DNA from: DRYM01 sp964526225
GTDB taxonomy: Archaea > Thermoproteota > Thermoprotei_A > EX4484-217-1
Assembly: GCA_964526225.1 (NCBI GenBank)
Contig: CAZGLL010000003.1
Span: forward strand, 1 to 64,000
Reading direction: 5' to 3'
Length of the DNA: 64,000 nucleotides
Part shown: positions 25,119 to 33,363 of the stretch, piece by piece
Layout of the letters: the number at the start of each line of letters is the position of its first letter
Numbering within the stretch: position 1 is the first letter of the stretch
Program-made: the position numbers and the translations under genes
Notes under the pieces: model-generated
Told to the model about the DNA's origin: nothing
The model's database searches: none
Seen by the model: only the letters and a program-made list of their open reading frames with translations

Positions 25119-26009
25119 TTATCTTCTAATATTCATTTTAACTAATTCAGCTATTTTGTCTGCGGGATTAACACCTGTTGCTTGTTGAAATCCTCTCCAT
25201 AACGGTGAAGCATTAACTTCGAAAACAACATATTTTCCCTCAGGAGTTTCGCCAATGTCAACACCTGAGTACATTAAGCCAAGTGCTTTAGTTGCTTTTA
25301 AAGCTAATTCTTCAACTTCAGGAATTCTCGGAGCTTTAACAGCTCTTGCTCCTTGTGCAACATTTGTTTTCCAAGATTCCCTAGAGATTCTGTAAATAGC
25401 TCCTAGAACTTCTTCGCCAACAACGAGGACTCTAATGTCTCTCTGTGGTTTCTTAACGTATTTTTGCACGTAAAGTGGCTGATTTATTGAGGCTAAAACT
25501 TTACCTATATGGAAGGCTATGTCCGGTTCATTAGTTCTCAAAGAACCATAACCTAATGAGCCCATTAAAGGTTTTATTACAACGTCTCCCCATTCCTTAG
25601 CTTTCTGAGTAGCTAAGAACACATTTTCTGTAAGTAGGGTTTCTGGGACGGGTATTCCGTTTTTACTTAGAATATATAAGCTATGGAATTTATCTCTAGC
25701 ATTAATTATTGAGTCTATGGGATTTATTGTAAATATGTTTTCTGAGGAAAGTATAGCGAGAATTTTAAGTCTTGCAAAGAACTGCTCGGGACTTACGGTA
25801 AATCCGAAAGACCTAACTATCATAGCTTCGGGTTTTTCAATAGCCTTTAGCCCATAATGTAATTTAACATTTCCACTAGACACTTCTAAAGACATTCTTG
25901 AAGGTCTCAAATAAGCTGTTCGTAAACCTTTCCTTTCCAAAGCCAATATCAGCTGACGACTACTCCACGTAGGAACGGGTGCTTCATGAATTATTGCGAC
26001 GTACGACAT
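25119..26009 (-). CDS. RimK-type ATP-grasp ligase (alpha-L-glutamate ligase family)
   Basis: A 296-residue ATP-grasp enzyme. Features include the R-D-K-F-H-S-L segment before the ATP-binding V-V-I-K-P-L-M-G-S-L-G-Y-G-S loop (near residue 145-158), Q-K-Y-V-K-K-P-Q-R-D-I-R-V near 185-197 and the magnesium-binding V-F-E-V-N-A-S-P-L-W-R-G near 265-276. RimK relatives add glutamate (or similar amino acids) to proteins, cofactors such as coenzyme F420 or tetrahydromethanopterin, or to LysW carriers. The F-E-V-N-A-S-P-L-W-R-G-F ending is shared by MptN/RimK-type enzymes; the substrate is open. A small membrane gene lies 32 bases upstream on the same strand. Confidence 0.85.
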   Translation of the reverse strand: MSYVAIIHEAPVPTWSSRQLILALERKGLRTAYLRPSRMSLEVSSGNVKLHYGLKAIEKPEAMIVRSFGFTVSPEQFFARLKILAILSSENIFTINPIDSIINARDKFHSLYILSKNGIPVPETLLTENVFLATQKAKEWGDVVIKPLMGSLGYGSLRTNEPDIAFHIGKVLASINQPLYVQKYVKKPQRDIRVLVVGEEVLGAIYRISRESWKTNVAQGARAVKAPRIPEVEELALKATKALGLMYSGVDIGETPEGKYVVFEVNASPLWRGFQQATGVNPADKIAELVKMNIRR

Positions 26010-26041
26010 TTCTACCGAGAAAATAGGTGGAAAAGTCTGCT

Positions 26042-26578
26042 TTAGAATTTACCTCTATAAAATCCAAAATAAGCAATAATGGGAATAATTATCATAAGTA
26101 ACGATATAATAGGTGAAGATATAGTATATCCCAATTTAGCGATTTTCGTTAAAACGTAAGAAACTACAAATACGGATAATACCATTACGAGTAGGAGTAG
26201 GGGTTTAGATAAAAGCTGGGTAACCTTTGTTATTCTGTGAATTCTTATTGAAAACTTTAAGCCTAAAATGAAAACTGCTAAAGCAAATGTTATTCCTTCG
26301 ACAAGTATTGCTGTTCTTGTAGAAACGTCTAAATTACCTAAACCAGCACCAATAAGTATGACCACTATGGTGTAAATTGCTGAATAGAAGTAAGCGTAAG
26401 TATCAGCATTTTCTCCCCCCATCTTAAACACATAATATATGAACATTAAAGGCGATAGCACTAAAAGAACTAAAACTACAGCTACGTACTGTTCATTATA
26501 TCCTAAAACAGCCCATAAAGCTGGCGTAATTACTAAAAGTAAAAGCGATAAATCACCAAGCCTTTTAGGAGTAATCAT
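26042..26578 (-). CDS. Polytopic membrane protein, unknown function
   Basis: A 178-residue protein with about six hydrophobic helices and very few charges outside short loops. No family is recognised. It is 32 bases upstream of the RimK-type ligase gene on the same strand and may be co-transcribed. It is divergent from the glycosyl-phosphate transferase gene. Confidence 0.55.
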   Translation of the reverse strand: MITPKRLGDLSLLLLVITPALWAVLGYNEQYVAVVLVLLVLSPLMFIYYVFKMGGENADTYAYFYSAIYTIVVILIGAGLGNLDVSTRTAILVEGITFALAVFILGLKFSIRIHRITKVTQLLSKPLLLLVMVLSVFVVSYVLTKIAKLGYTISSPIISLLMIIIPIIAYFGFYRGKF

Positions 26579-26683
26579 TCCTTAAAGCCTCTTCTCTAAG
26601 CTTTTTGCGAATCATTTAAAGCCTAATCTAAATAATAAATTTAACCGTAATAGCCTAAAGTCGATGACGATGTTGGTGAATGT

Positions 26684-27691
26684 ATGGTGCTACCGTTAGC
26701 AATCCTTACAGCCTCACTTGTATCCTTCATTGTAAGCCTTATTTTAACACCATTAATTGCTAATTTCATGTTAAAAATAGGGCATGTAGGAGTAGATGTC
26801 CATAAGCCTCGGAAACCTAAGATTCCGGAGTCATGCGGAATATCGCTTATAGCATCCACTATATTAGGCCTCTTAATCATGATGTTGTTTGATCGAGGAA
26901 ACATTTTGAAAATAGTTTCTCTTATACTTTCATCTTCATTCGCAGGTGCTGTAGGCTTACTTGACGACTTTAGAAAACTTGATGCTAAAGTTAAAACAGT
27001 ATTAACCGTTTCAGCAATAATACCTATAATTTACTTCGGAACATACGTTCCGAGGTTGATTCTTCCCTTCATAGGGGAAGCGAGACTTACACTAGTATAT
27101 TTAGCTATAATACCTTTCGCCTTAGCTGTTACAGCCAACGCTACTAATATGATTGATGTTTATAACGGTTCAATGGTTGGTTCTATGTTATTCGCTTTCA
27201 TAGCTCTTTTAATAGCTTCGGTAATTAAGCTTAATAATGGCGTTGGTGATTATTTCCCAATATATTCATCCGCAATAATTATCGCTTCACTATTAGGATA
27301 CCTACGCTACAATAAGTACCCCGCTAAGGTATTTAATGGAGACACTGGTAGCTTATTTGTTGGAACATATTTCGGGGCATTAGCTATTTTGGGCAGATTG
27401 GAAATAGTTGCTGTAACAGCTTTTATGCCTCAAATAATGAATGGTTTCGGAATAATATCTATAATTAAGGGTTTAAGGGAGAGACGGGAAATCCCCGTGA
27501 GACCTGTTGTCGTAGATGAAGTTTCAGGCCATATTTCCGCTGTTAAAAACTCTAATGCTCCGCTAACCTTAGCTCATCTGTTAACGTTGAAAACACCATT
27601 AAGAGAGGATGAAGTAGTTTTTGGCTTTTGGTTTCTTTCGATAATAGCAGCTATTTTATCTTTAATAGTAGCTTATCTCACATATTCCTAG
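26684..27691 (+). CDS. GlcNAc-1-phosphate transferase family membrane enzyme (MraY/WecA/DPAGT1-like)
   Basis: A 335-residue protein with about ten membrane helices. Typical sites are H-x-x-x-K-P-R-x-P-K at 39-49 (DVHKPRKPKIPE), the catalytic-site D-D-F-R-K-L-D near 94-100, N-A-T-N-M-I-D-V-Y-N-G near 151-161 and the F-N-G-D-T-G-S-L-F near 218-226. The enzyme transfers a sugar-1-phosphate from a UDP-sugar to a dolichyl or similar phosphate lipid, the first step of N-glycan assembly in archaea (AglH type). AglB, the final transferase, is at 50.6 kb. Start ATG 26684. Its 3' end overlaps the convergent unknown gene by 14 bases. Confidence 0.9.
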   Translation: MVLPLAILTASLVSFIVSLILTPLIANFMLKIGHVGVDVHKPRKPKIPESCGISLIASTILGLLIMMLFDRGNILKIVSLILSSSFAGAVGLLDDFRKLDAKVKTVLTVSAIIPIIYFGTYVPRLILPFIGEARLTLVYLAIIPFALAVTANATNMIDVYNGSMVGSMLFAFIALLIASVIKLNNGVGDYFPIYSSAIIIASLLGYLRYNKYPAKVFNGDTGSLFVGTYFGALAILGRLEIVAVTAFMPQIMNGFGIISIIKGLRERREIPVRPVVVDEVSGHISAVKNSNAPLTLAHLLTLKTPLREDEVVFGFWFLSIIAAILSLIVAYLTYS

Positions 27692-28583
27692 CTATTTCCT
27701 TAGAAGCTTCAATAATTATCATTAGGTATAGTGGTGCCGAAACAGGGTCAACATTTACGACTATTTCATGCACGTTCCCGAAGCCTAGTTTAAACCTAAT
27801 ATATCTTCCCATGTGTTCCTCAACACCTGTTCTTACAACAACTACATTATTCTTAAACATGTCACTCATCGAGTATACTGATGAAATGTCGTAAACCCTA
27901 ACATTCACGTAGTCTTTAAGAAAACCTTCTATTACAGATAATAGATAATCAGGTGCTAAAACATATGTTTCAACATTTTCGCTAAGCACTTTAGCTAAGT
28001 GTTCTATTTCCCTCCTAAATTTTCCACACATGTCCTCGACTACTTCGCCTACGTTGGTTATTTCCTTAAGCAAGTTTTCAACTCTTTTCGTTCTTACTTC
28101 GTTAGCTAATGATTTTAAAGTGAGAATCGATAGGTAAAGGCTCCATGCAATGTTTTTCTCGAAAAATCCCCCTTCAAACCTAATTTCCATAGTATCTAGA
28201 AGCTTCATTTGCTTAGGTAGGTTTTCGGAAAGAATGAACGTATCTATTTTTAAAAGCCTTCTGAAATCGAACATAGGCTTCAATATGTTAATATTATCTA
28301 TTAATGCTATAACAGAGTACTGTTCATGGTATGGAGCTATGTGCGTTATGAACGATGAGTACGGGGCTAAAATTGGAGGGTATTGGTGCGTTTTGAAAGC
28401 GGTAAGCGTCCAGTAAAGTATTGATGCAGGTATTTTCCATTTAGGAGAAAAAGTTATTATGAGTTTTTCCTTTCTCAAATACTCCTTTATTTTCTCATTT
28501 TCCTTCCTGCTAAGTTCCTCTCTTACCCTATCCTCTATTCTAACTACTTTTTCAGTTAGCTTTTCAACTACTTTATCAAACAT
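27678..28583 (-). CDS. Alpha/beta protein, possible degenerate SIS (sugar isomerase) fold
   Basis: A 301-residue protein I cannot assign with confidence. A coiled N-terminal stretch (EKLTEKVVRIEDRVREEL) is followed by two alpha/beta halves: LIITFSPKWKIPASILYW to about residue 155 and, after a helical connector, TYVLAPDYLLSVIEGFLK to NNVVVVRTGVEEHMGR. Two such halves of about 100 residues and the size recall archaeal phosphosugar isomerases (SIS domain), but the Ser/Thr-rich phosphosugar loops are not visible. It lies three bases upstream... of the leftward order after mtnP, so both are probably co-transcribed. Function is unknown. Confidence 0.5.
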   Translation of the reverse strand: MFDKVVEKLTEKVVRIEDRVREELSRKENEKIKEYLRKEKLIITFSPKWKIPASILYWTLTAFKTHQYPPILAPYSSFITHIAPYHEQYSVIALIDNINILKPMFDFRRLLKIDTFILSENLPKQMKLLDTMEIRFEGGFFEKNIAWSLYLSILTLKSLANEVRTKRVENLLKEITNVGEVVEDMCGKFRREIEHLAKVLSENVETYVLAPDYLLSVIEGFLKDYVNVRVYDISSVYSMSDMFKNNVVVVRTGVEEHMGRYIRFKLGFGNVHEIVVNVDPVSAPLYLMIIIEASKEIARNM

Positions 28584-28586
28584 TTC

Positions 28587-29396
28587 CTAAATTAGTGCCT
28601 CCCTAGATATTTCCTCATAGTTAAGGAGGGGTTCTTTAGGTATTCTAGGTATTAGTTCGTAAAGTAGCTTCTTAGCTTTCTCAACGTTTTCAGCCATAAC
28701 CTTAGCTACTTCAGTTGCTGTAACAGGTTTTTCAGCCCATACATCGTAGTCTGTAACCATAGCTATTGTTGCATAGCATATTCCAGCTTCCCTAGCTAAC
28801 GTGACTTCGGGAACCAATGTCATACCTATGATGTCCGCTCCCCAAGACTTGAAAAGTTTAGATTCAGCTCTCGTTGAGAACCTTGGCCCTTCAATGCAAA
28901 TGTATGTTCCCTTATCGTGAATTCTTAAGCCAAGCTCCCTACCAACGTTGATTATTAGTTGTCTAAGGGGTTCGCAGAAGGGATCGGCCATTGAGAAGTG
29001 TCCTACAACACTACCTTCGAAGAAGGTGTATTCCCTTTTCTTAGTGAAATCAATGAATTGGTCCGGTACTACAAAATCCCCTGGTCTATAATCTTCTCTT
29101 AGGCTTCCAACAGCTGAAACGGCAACTATCTTGTCAACACCTAGCGATTTTAAAGCCCAAATGTTTGCCCTATAGTTTATCCTATGAGGGGGGATCTTAT
29201 GTCCTCTACCATGTCTTGGAAGAAAAGCTACCTTTCTACCCTTAAACTCTCCAACAATAACGTTGTCTGACGGTTGACCGTATGGCGTATAAACCTTTAT
29301 CTCCCTTACGTTTTCAAACATTTCCACGTCGTATAGCCCTGATCCTCCAATAATACCTATTTCAGCCTTAACATCCTTAGGATGTGTAATAACCAA
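28587..29396 (-). CDS. mtnP: S-methyl-5'-thioadenosine phosphorylase
   Basis: A 269-residue purine nucleoside phosphorylase-family enzyme. It splits methylthioadenosine with phosphate into adenine and methylthioribose-1-phosphate, recycling the by-product of polyamine synthesis. Family features are IIGGSGLYDVEMFENV at residues 13-28, F-L-P-R-H-G-R-G-H-K-I-P-P-H-R-I-N-Y-R-A-N near 58-78, I-C-I-E-G-P-R-F-S-T-R-A-E-S near 164-177 and G-M-T-L-V-P-E near 190-196. A probable polyamine aminopropyltransferase, which produces the substrate, is at the far right end of the window. The following unknown gene starts three bases after this stop. Confidence 0.95.
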   Translation of the reverse strand: MVITHPKDVKAEIGIIGGSGLYDVEMFENVREIKVYTPYGQPSDNVIVGEFKGRKVAFLPRHGRGHKIPPHRINYRANIWALKSLGVDKIVAVSAVGSLREDYRPGDFVVPDQFIDFTKKREYTFFEGSVVGHFSMADPFCEPLRQLIINVGRELGLRIHDKGTYICIEGPRFSTRAESKLFKSWGADIIGMTLVPEVTLAREAGICYATIAMVTDYDVWAEKPVTATEVAKVMAENVEKAKKLLYELIPRIPKEPLLNYEEISREALI

Positions 29397-29467
29397 GACT
29401 AAACCCCCAAATATTGGTGTTCAAAACGGAGAAATAATTCTTTCCCGGAAAGTGGAAGGAATTGATT

Positions 29468-29579
29468 TGGCGCCGCGGCCGGGATTTGAACCCGGGTCAC
29501 GGGCTATCCACATACCCCCTACCAATGAGAGGAGGTATTCGACAGGCCCGCATACTAGGCCGGGCTATACTACCGCGGC
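29468..29579 (-). tRNA. tRNA-Asp (GTC), with intron
   Basis: Acceptor strand GCCGCGG (29579-29573) pairs with CCGCGGC (29478-29472); T-arm CCGGG-TTCAAAT-CCCGG; anticodon stem CGGGC/GCCCG. The anticodon GTC is at 29543-29541. A 34-base intron lies at 29539-29506, directly after position 37, the canonical archaeal site, and begins and ends with sequences that can form a bulge-helix-bulge. The spliced tRNA has 75 bases and discriminator G; CCA is encoded at 29470-29468. Confidence 0.93.
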
Positions 29580-30012
29580 TCTGTTTGTCTCGCAATATTT
29601 CTACTGACTAGATTTTTAAAGTTTTGTTTTCGAAAATTCTTTAGCATAAGTGCTTTCATTTTTCTTGAAAACCACATGTCAATTAAACTGTATGTTTCAA
29701 GAATTTCTTCCATCGCAACAAACCAGTAACTCCATTAAGTAATTACTTTGTTTATAAGCGTTACCGCATATTAGTATAAGTTTACCATAACCATGAATTA
29801 CATTTAGAGGAAAAACTATGCTAACATTTAAGGTAAGAGGTACTTGTAGAAGAACTTACCTAACGAGTTGAAGAAAAGAACTCTATATTAGTTCTATGCC
29901 CTTGATCGTGGAGCATTTACTCGATGACTGATGAAACTTAAGCGAGGAGTTAATTAAAAATCTTTGAATAATTTTTACCCTTCTTCTTTCCCCTAAGCCG
30001 CTTAAAGTTATG
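29580..30012. other. Gene-free gap between tRNA-Asp and tRNA-Arg with hairpins
   Basis: About 430 bases without a supported gene. Two inverted repeats sit close together: GGTAAG 29832-29837 with CTTACC 29855-29860, and AGAACT 29877-29882 with AGTTCT 29890-29895. A CTGATGA run near 29928 resembles joined D' and C' boxes of C/D guide RNAs, but no matching outer boxes are clear. A leftward 47-codon Lys/Arg-rich frame (29713-29570) runs into the tRNA-Asp gene and is not accepted. The gap may hold a small RNA. Confidence 0.35.
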
Positions 30013-30090
30013 TGGCGGGCCCGCGGGGATTTGAACCCCGGACCACCGGCTTAGGAGGCCGGCGCCCTATCCTGGCTAGGCTACGGGCCC
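30013..30090 (-). tRNA. tRNA-Arg (CCT)
   Basis: Acceptor GGGCCCG (30090-30084) pairs with CGGGCCC (30023-30017); anticodon stem CCGGC/GCCGG encloses the loop CTCCTAA, giving anticodon CCT for AGG codons, which are common in this window. T-arm CGGGG-TTCAAAT-CCCCG. No intron; 75 bases, discriminator G, and CCA encoded at 30015-30013. Confidence 0.95.
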
Positions 30091-30194
30091 TCTAGCATTA
30101 GTTTTTCCGCTAAGCAGTATTTTAAGCTTATATTTTTCCTAGGTAAACAAGTTCTTATATGTGCTTAAGTGTTCTATGTTGTAGAGGGTTCCTT

Positions 30195-30563
30195 ATGGTG
30201 TGGACGTGGACTGCTAGGAAAATAGCGAAGCTAATTAGGGAGAATGGTGTTTTAGGGAAAATAGCGTCGCTATATGTTGCTTCAGGACATGCTGTAACGT
30301 TAAATGCTAAGGTCGGCGAGTACAGAGTTGACATTGTTGCATCAAAGAACAACGTGAAACATGCTATAAAAGCACATTTAACATCAAACCCCGTTACACC
30401 CAATGAAGTAGAGGAAATAGCTAATGCTTCATCAAAAATAAATGCTAAACCAATATTGCTAATATATGGTTCAGCAAAAATACTTGAGGAAACCCTAAGT
30501 AAAGCTAAAGAGCTTGGAGTAAAAATTAAGCGGGTAAGAAAAATAACTCTAGCACCACACTAA
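30195..30563 (+). CDS. Restriction-endonuclease-like fold protein, probably without nuclease site
   Basis: About 122 residues from ATG 30195 (MVWTWTARKIAKLI); the frame is open from 30159. The order helix-helix, then G-E-Y-R-V-D-I-V-A-S, then H-A-I-K-A-H-L, then a helix (NEVEEIANASSKI) and beta strand A-K-P-I-L-L-I-Y-G matches the PD-(D/E)xK core of small archaeal nucleases such as NucS and Mrr-type domains. The Asp is present but the usual E/D-x-K is A-I-K, so catalysis may be lost. It sits alone between a leftward tRNA-Arg and a rightward tRNA-Leu. Function unknown. Confidence 0.55.
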   Translation: MVWTWTARKIAKLIRENGVLGKIASLYVASGHAVTLNAKVGEYRVDIVASKNNVKHAIKAHLTSNPVTPNEVEEIANASSKINAKPILLIYGSAKILEETLSKAKELGVKIKRVRKITLAPH

Positions 30564-30574
30564 CCATTTTAAAC

Positions 30575-30584
30575 TTTATAAATA
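30575..30584 (+). promoter_or_regulatory. TATA box of tRNA-Leu (TAA)
   Basis: TTTATAAATA preceded by AAAC, 30-39 bases upstream of the tRNA-Leu gene, at the usual archaeal TATA distance. Confidence 0.6.
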
Positions 30585-30613
30585 CGCTACCACTACACAC
30601 TTTAATGAAAAGT

Positions 30614-30701
30614 GCGGGGGTGCCCGAGCTAGGACAAAGGGGGCGGACTTAAGATCCGCTGGCGTAGGCCTGCGTGGGTTCAAATCCCACCCCCCGCACC
30701 A
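30614..30701 (+). tRNA. tRNA-Leu (TAA)
   Basis: Acceptor GCGGGGG (30614-30620) pairs with CCCCCGC (30691-30697); anticodon stem GCGGA/TCCGC around loop CTTAAGA gives anticodon TAA. The long variable arm (TGGCGTAGGCCTGC region) marks it as class II, and the T-arm is GTGGG-TTCAAAT-CCCAC. No intron, discriminator A, CCA encoded at 30699-30701. The body is nearly the same as tRNA-Leu (GAG) at 62.35 kb apart from the anticodon arm. Confidence 0.95.
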
Positions 30702-30812
30702 AAAACACAAATAAGTTCTTCAAAAATTTTCAATCAAAAAGAATAAATGTGCAATGCGTTTCCGTGATTAGATTTATATATTGGTTTAAAATATGGTGTT
30801 AAGGGGATTCTC

Positions 30813-31478
30813 GTGGTTAAGGTTAGAACTAAGCTTGTTTCATGGGAGGAAGTTGTCGATTGGAGTAGGGAGCTTGCTAGGAAAATTAGGGAATCAGGGT
30901 ATAGGCCTGGTGTTGTTATTGCTGTTGCTCGTGGAGGATATGTTCCGGCAAGGCTTCTCTGTGATTTTCTAGGTATTGAAAACTTACTTTCAATTCAGAG
31001 TCAGCATTGGACAGAAGCTGCTAAGGTGGCTGAGAAAGCGATTATTAAGTTCAAATACTATGTTGACTTGAAAGGTTATAAGGCATTGCTTGTAGACGAC
31101 ATTGTCGATACCGGAGAATCCCTTCTACTAGCTAGAGATTTTATTTTGAAAGAGTGGAAACCTGATGAGCTAAAAATAGCGGCTCTCCAGTGGATATCTC
31201 CTGTTGCAAAGTTTAAGCCCGACTATTATCATTTAGAAGTTAAAGAGTGGACTTGGTTTATGTATCCATGGACTAGGCTTGAAGATGTAACACAGTTCAT
31301 TAGGAGAATGCTTAGTGAGGAAGGTAAGGAGAAGAAGGAATGGACGAAAGAGGAGATTAAGGAGAAGTTTATGGAATGGTATGGGCAAGATGTAGGATGG
31401 TATCTTGATGAAGCACTTGAAAACCTTGTTAGAGAAGGCTTTCTAGAGTTTAAAAACGGAAAATATGTTCTTAAGTAA
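30813..31478 (+). CDS. Phosphoribosyltransferase (Gpt/xanthine-guanine type)
   Basis: A 221-residue type I phosphoribosyltransferase. The PRPP loop L-L-V-D-D-I-V-D-T-G-E-S is at residues 91-102 and the R-G-G-Y-V-P-A-R-L-L loop near 43-52. The W-T-W-F-M-Y-P-W ending of the core is the one seen in archaeal purine salvage enzymes of the Gpt family, which convert hypoxanthine, guanine or xanthine to nucleotides. The last 60 residues form a winged-helix-like tail (EWTKEEIKEKFMEWYG, LVREGFLEFKNGKYVL) that is an extra relative to core enzymes. Start GTG 30813; the 3' end overlaps the convergent citrate synthase-like gene by eight bases. Confidence 0.87.
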   Translation: MVKVRTKLVSWEEVVDWSRELARKIRESGYRPGVVIAVARGGYVPARLLCDFLGIENLLSIQSQHWTEAAKVAEKAIIKFKYYVDLKGYKALLVDDIVDTGESLLLARDFILKEWKPDELKIAALQWISPVAKFKPDYYHLEVKEWTWFMYPWTRLEDVTQFIRRMLSEEGKEKKEWTKEEIKEKFMEWYGQDVGWYLDEALENLVREGFLEFKNGKYVLK

Positions 31479-32826
31479 CATTTCTTAATCTAGGCGGCAA
31501 CTTATTCCTATGTTTCTCGTAGAAATCTGGCATATGCTTTTTAACGAGCCTTACCATTTCCTCATCTCTTAGCGGATGAACCCTACCATCACTAAACATT
31601 TTAATTATTTCATCGTATATCTTAGCTATCCTCTCATCAGTTTTCAGCATACCGTCTTCTTCCAAACGAAACATCATTCTAATCCAGAAGGCAACACCAG
31701 CCCTACCAGAGTATGGTGTTATCGACACTAAATATGGAAGCCCAAGAATGCTCGTCGGATCATAGGGTAGGTAAACTTGCGGGTTCTTCATTAACCCGTC
31801 AATATGTATTCCAGCTTTAGTTCTAAAAGCATTAGCTCCGAAGGCTGGATAGAATTCCGGTAGAACATAGCCTGAACATTCGAGAAAGTCCCTTATTTTC
31901 TTGAAGACCTTAAGGTTAATTCCGCTTTCATTACCTGTTAGTTGAACATAGAACAGCACCATTGCATCGAGTGGACAGTTACCTGATCTCTCACCTATTC
32001 CGAAAAGCGTGCAGTTAGACATTGAAGCACCAGCTTTCCACGCTGCCAAATGATTAGCTACTACTAAGTGGAAATCGTTGTGCCCATGGAACTCAACTCT
32101 TTCACCGGGAATTCCTGTTTCGCTAATTACTGTTCTTACAAGTTTAGGTATGCTTCTTGGAAGAGGCGCTTCTTCGAAAGGCACTCCAAGCCCTAAAGTA
32201 TCTGCTATTTTAATTTCCGGTTCTATACCGTATTTTTCACCTAATTTGAGAAGTGCTTTAACGAAAGGCACAATTGTCCCGTAAACATCGGCTCTAGTTG
32301 CATCCTCAAGCGTAGCTCTAACAGCGATACCGTTTTTGAATGCTTCCTCAATAACGCTAAGGTATTTTTCAAGAACCTGTCTTCTACCAAGCTTGAACTT
32401 AAAGTATATGTGGTAGTCTGAAATAGAGGTTAGCATAACGACTTTGTCCATACCGTTTTCCATAGCTAACCTTAAATCCTCCATAGTAGCTCTAATCCAG
32501 GCTACAGGCTTAGGATACTTTAGGTCAAGGTCTTTAACCTCCCTTATAACCTCTCTGTCCTTAGCTGTGTAGAGGAAGAATTCGCTTGAAAAAATAACTC
32601 CGCTTCCATTATCTAATTCGCTAAGTAGCTTATATATTTCAACAGACTCCTTAACTGTTAAGGGTCTCCAACCTTGCTGACCATCTCTTAAAGTAGCATC
32701 TGTAATGTAGAGTTTCTTAGCTTTAGGAATATTTAGCCGAGGAAGTTCTGTAAATGGATATGTTTCCCTAAAGAAATTTAGTTCGTCAGGAACTTTACTA
32801 AGTATTTCAAAGATTTCCCTGTCCAT
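31471..32826 (-). CDS. Re-citrate synthase-like enzyme (DRE-TIM metallolyase family)
   Basis: A 451-residue member of the homocitrate/isopropylmalate synthase superfamily. The DRE-TIM signature T-L-R-D-G-Q-Q-G-W is at residues 45-53; a metal-binding H-G-H-N-D is near 246 and G-E-R-S-G-N near 280. The segment S-S-E-F-F-L-Y-T-A-K-D-R-E, W-I-R-A and S-D-Y-H-I-Y-F-K, as I remember it, is characteristic of the Re-type citrate synthase of Clostridium kluyveri and relatives, rather than of isopropylmalate synthase; the regulatory C-terminal domain of LeuA is absent. I therefore favour citrate formation from acetyl-CoA and oxaloacetate. Homocitrate or another synthase activity is the alternative. Confidence 0.78.
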   Translation of the reverse strand: MDREIFEILSKVPDELNFFRETYPFTELPRLNIPKAKKLYITDATLRDGQQGWRPLTVKESVEIYKLLSELDNGSGVIFSSEFFLYTAKDREVIREVKDLDLKYPKPVAWIRATMEDLRLAMENGMDKVVMLTSISDYHIYFKFKLGRRQVLEKYLSVIEEAFKNGIAVRATLEDATRADVYGTIVPFVKALLKLGEKYGIEPEIKIADTLGLGVPFEEAPLPRSIPKLVRTVISETGIPGERVEFHGHNDFHLVVANHLAAWKAGASMSNCTLFGIGERSGNCPLDAMVLFYVQLTGNESGINLKVFKKIRDFLECSGYVLPEFYPAFGANAFRTKAGIHIDGLMKNPQVYLPYDPTSILGLPYLVSITPYSGRAGVAFWIRMMFRLEEDGMLKTDERIAKIYDEIIKMFSDGRVHPLRDEEMVRLVKKHMPDFYEKHRNKLPPRLRNVT

Positions 32827-32989
32827 TACACTGTCACCGCTTATGGCTTACCCTACACATTAAACATTTAATAAACAATACTGTAATTGTTCTTGAAAAA
32901 CGTTGTATGGGTAATGTAGGGGCATTAAATGGTGTTTCAAAATAATTTACAATCGTAATGGAGGAAATTTATTTTAACGTTCAATAAAA

Positions 32990-33229
32990 TCAAACTTTTG
33001 CTGAAACAAGTGTTGTGGTACTTGTAATTTTATCTATTTTCCTAATGGAAAGTATCAGTTTCTCAAGTTCCGCAAGAGACTCGGCTTCTACAACAACAAC
33101 TATATCGAACATTCCATAAACTATTGCAACATCTCTTAGGTTTTTCTGAGGAACTATTTTCTTTATTTCATCAACTACATCATATTCTGCTCCTGTTTTA
33201 ACAGTTATTAGTACGTATGCTGAAACCAA
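32990..33229 (-). CDS. Stand-alone RAM (Lrp/AsnC ligand-binding) domain protein
   Basis: A 79-residue protein consisting only of the C-terminal domain of Lrp/AsnC regulators: AYVLITVKTGAEYDVVDEI, then D-V-A-I-V-Y-G-M-F-D-I-V-V-V-V-E-A and KIDKITSTTTLV. Such stand-alone RAM proteins (SraA-like, DM1 type) bind amino acids and may modulate full-length Lrp proteins. It is monocistronic and divergent from the aIF5A gene, with 170 bases between. Confidence 0.87.
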   Translation of the reverse strand: MVSAYVLITVKTGAEYDVVDEIKKIVPQKNLRDVAIVYGMFDIVVVVEAESLAELEKLILSIRKIDKITSTTTLVSAKV

Positions 33230-33363
33230 TTTTCCATTACCTCTTTCCTCAAGAGAGCCGGGTTGTTTCCCTTAAGTGTTACTAATAACGTACTAAGGTT
33301 ATTTATTGTTTTTCTATTAAAAGCAAAGTTATAAGGGAGAGGATAATCGAGGATTTGTAAGGT

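Noticed and set aside
29570..29713. 47-codon Lys/Arg-rich leftward frame running into tRNA-Asp
   Set aside because: Its end lies inside the tRNA gene and no ribosome-binding site is seen, so it is probably by chance.
29920..29945. CTGATGA as joined D'/C' boxes of a C/D guide RNA
   Set aside because: No convincing outer C and D boxes and the D'-C' spacing would be zero.
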